Assembly (NCBI RefSeq): GCF_030411955.1
Contig: NZ_JASNRA010000024.1
Location: 14,629-78,628 of the forward strand
Direction: 5' to 3'
Length of the DNA: 64,000 nucleotides
Source of the DNA: Massilia sp. YIM B02443
GTDB lineage: Bacteria; Pseudomonadota; Gammaproteobacteria; Burkholderiales; Burkholderiaceae_D
Of this stretch, positions 60,772-64,000 are shown one piece after another (position 1 is the first letter of the stretch; every line of letters starts with the position of its first letter). The notes under the pieces are model-generated. The model saw only the letters and a program-made list of their open reading frames with translations. It was not told the origin of the DNA and did not search any database. A program made the translations under genes and the position numbers.

Positions 60772-61353
60772 ATGACTATCCCGAGCCCCCTGGAGCTGGC
60801 GGCGAACGCCTTCACCGCCGCCGCCATCCTGCTGGCCGGACGCAACAACGTGCATACCTGGTGGACCGGCATCGTCGGTTGCGTGCTGTTCGGCCTGCTG
60901 TTCGCACAGAGCCGCCTGTATGCCGACGTGCTATTGCAGGCCTTCTTCGTCGCCACCGGCATCCTCGGCTGGTGGCGCTGGCTGCATGGCAGCAACGGCG
61001 CGCCGCTGCCGATCACCCATGCGGGCTGGCGGTCGCTGGCCTGGATGGCGCCGGCCGGGATCGCCGCGACGGCGGCCTACGGCGCGCTGCTGCACTTCTA
61101 TACCGATGCCTATGCGCCGTTCATCGACTCGGCGGTGCTGGTGTTCAGCGTCATCGCCCAGCTGCTCATGATGCAGCGGCGCATCGAGAACTGGCCGGTG
61201 TGGCTGCTCGTCAATACCATCGCGGTTCCGCTGTACTACAGCCGCGGCCTGATGCTGACGGCGGTGCTATACGCCGGGTTCTGGATCAACGCCATCGTGT
61301 CCTGGTGGTGGTGGCGCCGGCTGGCGCAGCAGCAGGCGCTCGCGCCGGCCTGA
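60772..61353 (+). CDS. pnuC: Nicotinamide riboside transporter PnuC
   Basis: A 193-residue membrane protein with six to seven helices. WWTGIVGCVLFGLLFAQSRL, YADVLLQAFF, and in the C-terminal half WPVWLLVNTIAVPLYYSRGL followed by MLTAVLYAGFWINAIVSW are the PnuC signatures. It imports nicotinamide riboside for NAD synthesis by facilitated diffusion. It lies close to nadA-nadC, sir2 and nadB. Confidence 0.92.
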   Translation: MTIPSPLELAANAFTAAAILLAGRNNVHTWWTGIVGCVLFGLLFAQSRLYADVLLQAFFVATGILGWWRWLHGSNGAPLPITHAGWRSLAWMAPAGIAATAAYGALLHFYTDAYAPFIDSAVLVFSVIAQLLMMQRRIENWPVWLLVNTIAVPLYYSRGLMLTAVLYAGFWINAIVSWWWWRRLAQQQALAPA

Positions 61354-61365
61354 TCTTTCAACGGG

Positions 61366-61764
61366 TCACGGCTGAACCGGCGGCAGGTCGCCCTGGTCCT
61401 GGTTGGCGCCGGTTTCCGGCGCGCCCAGACCCGTCTCGCGCACGCCGGCCTGGCCCGCGCGGGTGTCCTGCGCACCGGGATTGGCGTGGGTCATGGCGCT
61501 GTCGGCCGACTCGCGCGGGTTGCCGCCGACCACCGGCGCGCCGTCAGGCGCCGCCGTGGGCGGCGGGACCTGTCCAGGCGCGCCGTTGGGCGCATTGACG
61601 TCCGGGCCTGCCTGGTTGCGGGTCAGACCTGCGCCGCCGTTGCCGCCGGTTTCCTGCTGGGTTTCATGTGTCGCGCTGGCGCCTTGCTGGCCACTGGTCT
61701 GTCCGCCAACGCCGATGGTGGTCGATGGCTGGTCTTGTCCGGTCGTGGGTGTCGGATTGTTCAT
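61366..61764 (-). CDS. Small hydrophilic, probably disordered protein
   Basis: A 132-residue protein rich in Gly, Pro, Gln, Thr and Ala (MNNPTPTTGQDQPSTT at the start) with no hydrophobic segment. AGGAGG precedes the ATG at 61764. No family recognised. It converges with pnuC, 12 bases apart. Composition resembles the 96-residue protein at 35707 and may indicate a hydrophilin-like role (inference). Confidence 0.55.
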   Translation of the reverse strand: MNNPTPTTGQDQPSTTIGVGGQTSGQQGASATHETQQETGGNGGAGLTRNQAGPDVNAPNGAPGQVPPPTAAPDGAPVVGGNPRESADSAMTHANPGAQDTRAGQAGVRETGLGAPETGANQDQGDLPPVQP

Positions 61765-61941
61765 ATGCGCCTCCTGTCGATGATCATGGCCCATTCTGGC
61801 GTGGGCGGGCAGGCGCCGCTATCGGCCGGCTTGGCGTGGCGCTGTAGGACTCGGCCGGACGCGCTTGCCTGGCAGTACCGTGCGGCGAGGGCCGGCGCGC
61901 GATGCTACGGTGGGCGATCATCGAATGGAGGACAGCACATC

Positions 61942-62313
61942 ATGGAACGCGCCCAATACGCCAACTGTATCGAAGCCTGCAACGACTGCGCCGACGCCTG
62001 CGATTTCTGCGCCGCCAGTTGCCTGCATGAAAAAGACGTCAAGATGATGGCGCGCTGCATCGCGCTGGACATCGACTGCGCCCAGGTCTGCCGGGCGGCG
62101 GCTGCCCTCATGGCGCGCGGCTCGGAAGCGGCCGCTACCATCTGCGCCGCCTGCGCCGACCTGTGCGAGATGTGCGCCGCAGAGTGCGGCAGCCACCAGA
62201 TGGACCATTGCCAGCAATGCGCGGCGGCCTGCCGCCTGTGCGCCGCCGAATGCCGGGCCATGGCAGACAAGCCCGGCGACGCAGTGCGCGACGCGGCCTC
62301 GGCACCTGCATGA
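61942..62313 (+). CDS. Cys-rich four-helix bundle copper-binding protein (Csp/DUF326-type)
   Basis: A 123-residue protein with 19 cysteines, many in CxxxC or CxxC spacing on helices (ACNDCADACDFCAASC, CAACADLCEMCAAECG). This is the pattern of copper storage proteins, in which Cys side chains line the core of a four-helix bundle and bind many Cu(I) ions. No signal peptide is visible, so it is of the cytosolic type. GGAGG lies about 11 bases before the ATG. No copper exporter or regulator gene is nearby. Confidence 0.85.
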   Translation: MERAQYANCIEACNDCADACDFCAASCLHEKDVKMMARCIALDIDCAQVCRAAAALMARGSEAAATICAACADLCEMCAAECGSHQMDHCQQCAAACRLCAAECRAMADKPGDAVRDAASAPA

Positions 62314-62393
62314 GCTCGATTGAGGAGACCGGACCGGGAGCTTGATGCGAACTCAACCTTAACCCTTCCGGAGGGCAGGGCGACGATGCTATA

Positions 62394-62409
62394 CTGTATA
62401 TCCATACAG
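62394..62409. promoter_or_regulatory. LexA (SOS) box upstream of the recombinase gene
   Basis: CTGTATATCCATACAG agrees with the proteobacterial LexA consensus CTGTATATATATACAG except for the two central C bases, and both CTG...CAG ends are exact. It overlaps a -10-like TATACT (62390-62395) and ends 17 bases before the ATG of the recombinase gene, an ideal position for repression. Confidence 0.8.
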
Positions 62410-62426
62410 TCCTTTAGCAATTTGCC

Positions 62427-63698
62427 ATGCCCGCGATGCCCGTCTTCCTGCCGATCGACCTGGACCCGCTACCGTCGCCCGACGCGCATCCCGACCGCGC
62501 CGCGGCCAGCCGTCCGGACGCCGGCATCTTCCGCGGCATGCACGACGAGCCGGTCACCTCGGCCACCAGCGACGCCGAGCTGGCGCGCGAGTATATCTCG
62601 CACGGCGAACTGAGTCCAAAGTCGATTGCCAACCTGCAGAAGGAGCTGTACCGCTTCCTGACCTGGTGCCGCGAAGAAGCGCAGAAGACTTTCCAGCAGC
62701 TGACCGTGGCCGACCTCAACGCCTACAAGGAGTTCATCCGCCAGCCGCCGCCGGAATGGGTCTCGACCACCAAGTGGCCGCGCAACGATCCGCGCTACCG
62801 GCCGTTCACCGGCCCGCTGTCGGACACCAGCCGGCGCCAGGCGATGATCGCGGTAAAGGGCGTGCTGGCCTTCGCCGAACACACCGGCTACCTGCGACGC
62901 AACCCGGCGCGCCTGGTGCGCAATGTGCGCGCCCCGCATGCGAGCCGCATCACGCGCTACCTGACCCCGCAGGCGATCGCCTACGCGCTGGCCGCGGCCG
63001 AGGCCCGTCCGGGCGAATCGGAAGCGGCGACGCGCCAGCGCGAACGCGACCGGTTCCTGTTGATCGCGTTCGCCCAGACCGGCGCGCGCCTGAACGAGAT
63101 CGTCGGCGCCAGGATGGGCTCGATCTATAGCGAGGGAGACGGGCGCTGGTGGCTCGACGTGGTGGGTAAAGGAAACAAACCGCGCCGGTTGCCGGTGCCG
63201 CCGGCCACGCTGGCCGCCTATCGGGATTACCGCCGCGCCTTCGGGCTATTGCCGCAGACCGGCCGCGCCGACCGCATGCCCTTGGTGCTGTCCAGCCGCA
63301 CGAAAGAGTTCGTGCGGATTACCGACGAAGCGGCGTCGGAAGCGCTGAAGGCGATCTTCCAGCTGGCAGCCGACGAAACCGCGGCCCAGGGCGACGGCGA
63401 CAGCGCCGCGATGCTGCGCCAGGCCTCGCCGCACTGGCTGCGTCACAGCATGCTGACCAACCACGCCAATAGCGGGGTCCAGCTCAAGACGCTGCAGGAC
63501 ACGGCAGGGCACGCGAACATCGCCACCACCGCGGCCTATCTGCACAAGACCGACAAGGAACGGCATGACGAGATCCTGGGATCGGGCGCCGATGGCGGTG
63601 TCGACAGAGGGATGGCGTCGGCGCGCCAGACCGGAACCAGCGATGCCGGCGATGATCAGACCGGAATCGACGACGTGCCGCCGGACGAGCTGCCGTAA
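62427..63698 (+). CDS. Tyrosine recombinase (phage integrase family), SOS-controlled
   Basis: A 423-residue site-specific recombinase. The N-terminal SAM-like DNA-binding part lies at about 55-175 (LAREYISHGELSPKSIANLQ) and the catalytic domain at 185-390. All active-site residues are visible: Arg in TGARLNEIVG, Lys in VGKGNKPRRL, His and Arg in PHWLRHSMLTNH, His in TAGHANIATT and the Tyr nucleophile in AAYLHK. No attachment site, phage gene or tRNA lies next to it. An ATG three codons in is an alternative start. A LexA box controls it. Confidence 0.88.
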   Translation: MPAMPVFLPIDLDPLPSPDAHPDRAAASRPDAGIFRGMHDEPVTSATSDAELAREYISHGELSPKSIANLQKELYRFLTWCREEAQKTFQQLTVADLNAYKEFIRQPPPEWVSTTKWPRNDPRYRPFTGPLSDTSRRQAMIAVKGVLAFAEHTGYLRRNPARLVRNVRAPHASRITRYLTPQAIAYALAAAEARPGESEAATRQRERDRFLLIAFAQTGARLNEIVGARMGSIYSEGDGRWWLDVVGKGNKPRRLPVPPATLAAYRDYRRAFGLLPQTGRADRMPLVLSSRTKEFVRITDEAASEALKAIFQLAADETAAQGDGDSAAMLRQASPHWLRHSMLTNHANSGVQLKTLQDTAGHANIATTAAYLHKTDKERHDEILGSGADGGVDRGMASARQTGTSDAGDDQTGIDDVPPDELP

Positions 63699-63934
63699 TT
63701 CTGCAACTCGTCGAGTGACAGTCTGCGCTCGTTGAGCGCGGCCAGGATCGCACCGAGCTGCTCCTCGTCCGGCTGGATATAGACGATGCGCTGCTCCAGC
63801 AGCTTGTCCCAGTACGGCGTATACGGAACGTCGGTCTCGGTCATGACCTTGGCCTTGAAGCTGCCGTCCTGCAGTTCGCCGACCAGGGTGATGCGCGCGC
63901 TATCGGGGAGGGTATTCGCTACCGTGATGTTCAT
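63656..63934 (-). CDS. Hypothetical protein
   Basis: A 92-residue soluble protein beginning MNITVANTLPDSARITLVGE. It shows alternating strands then a helix (EEQLGAILAALNERRLSLDEL) and a Ser/Gly-rich tail. I recognise no family. AGGAA stands before the ATG at 63934. It ends inside the recombinase gene (43-base convergent overlap). Confidence 0.6.
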   Translation of the reverse strand: MNITVANTLPDSARITLVGELQDGSFKAKVMTETDVPYTPYWDKLLEQRIVYIQPDEEQLGAILAALNERRLSLDELQNYGSSSGGTSSIPV

Positions 63935-64000
63935 GGTGTTCCTTTCATAAAAGACCAGTTCGCATGAGGTCATTGTCACGCACGCACGGAGAGTGCGCAA

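Noticed and set aside
62427..63934. Prophage or integrative element at the right edge
   Set aside because: Apart from the recombinase no phage, plasmid or conjugation gene and no tRNA attachment site is seen; only 64 kb is visible, so an element beyond the edge cannot be excluded.

Overview
The window reads as chromosomal DNA of a high-GC betaproteobacterium, most likely an Oxalobacteraceae member close to Massilia (inference from gene content: a cyoABCD oxidase beside a RegB/RegA pair, a probable DUF2863 protein, many c-di-GMP and sensor-kinase genes). Genes lie on both strands in short operons. I see no rRNA, tRNA, CRISPR array or prophage. Accessory DNA is limited to two IS1595-family elements, two REP-like palindromes and a solitary tyrosine recombinase.

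1-14.7 kb: the window opens inside an IS1595-type element, followed by a DUF892 ferritin-like stress protein and an MFS permease. Then comes a respiratory block on the + strand: cyoABCD, a SURF1 protein, the redox sensor pair RegB/RegA and a monohaem cytochrome c. A ZIP metal permease faces it. Upstream of a CPA2-type antiporter is a short promoter-hairpin-terminator unit that looks like a small RNA or attenuated leader. The antiporter is followed by a YbdK-type ligase, into whose stop codon an intact 1071-bp IS1595-family element has inserted with an 8-bp target duplication.

14.7-31.5 kb: a MarR regulator, a CHASE-PAS-GGDEF-EAL protein, a class A penicillin-binding protein that overlaps an M23 peptidase tail to tail, an EamA exporter, an SDR, a DUF3606 mini-protein, an overlapping thioredoxin-MFS-GNAT operon, a TerD-VWA protein, a DUF481 outer-membrane protein, a purine-type NCS2 permease and a probable DUF2863 protein.

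31.5-46 kb: a glycosyltransferase, a hybrid histidine kinase, a trio of small genes (two of them membrane proteins), a secreted NUC1 nuclease, a 749-residue stress protein carrying four tandem ~85-residue repeats, a 952-residue M16 protease, a GGDEF protein and a kinase-like membrane protein without a phospho-acceptor. The two REP-like palindromes lie at 33.1 and 41.0 kb.

46-64 kb: a queE-queD-tadA operon (tRNA wobble modification), a histidine kinase, an alpha/beta hydrolase with an odd nucleophile elbow, LD-carboxypeptidase, the ABC-F protein YbiT, and an NAD neighbourhood: nadA-nadC, a sirtuin, nadB and pnuC, i.e. synthesis, consumption and precursor uptake within about 9 kb. The end holds a PPOX-type stress protein, a Cys-rich copper-storage-like protein and a tyrosine recombinase preceded by a clear LexA box.
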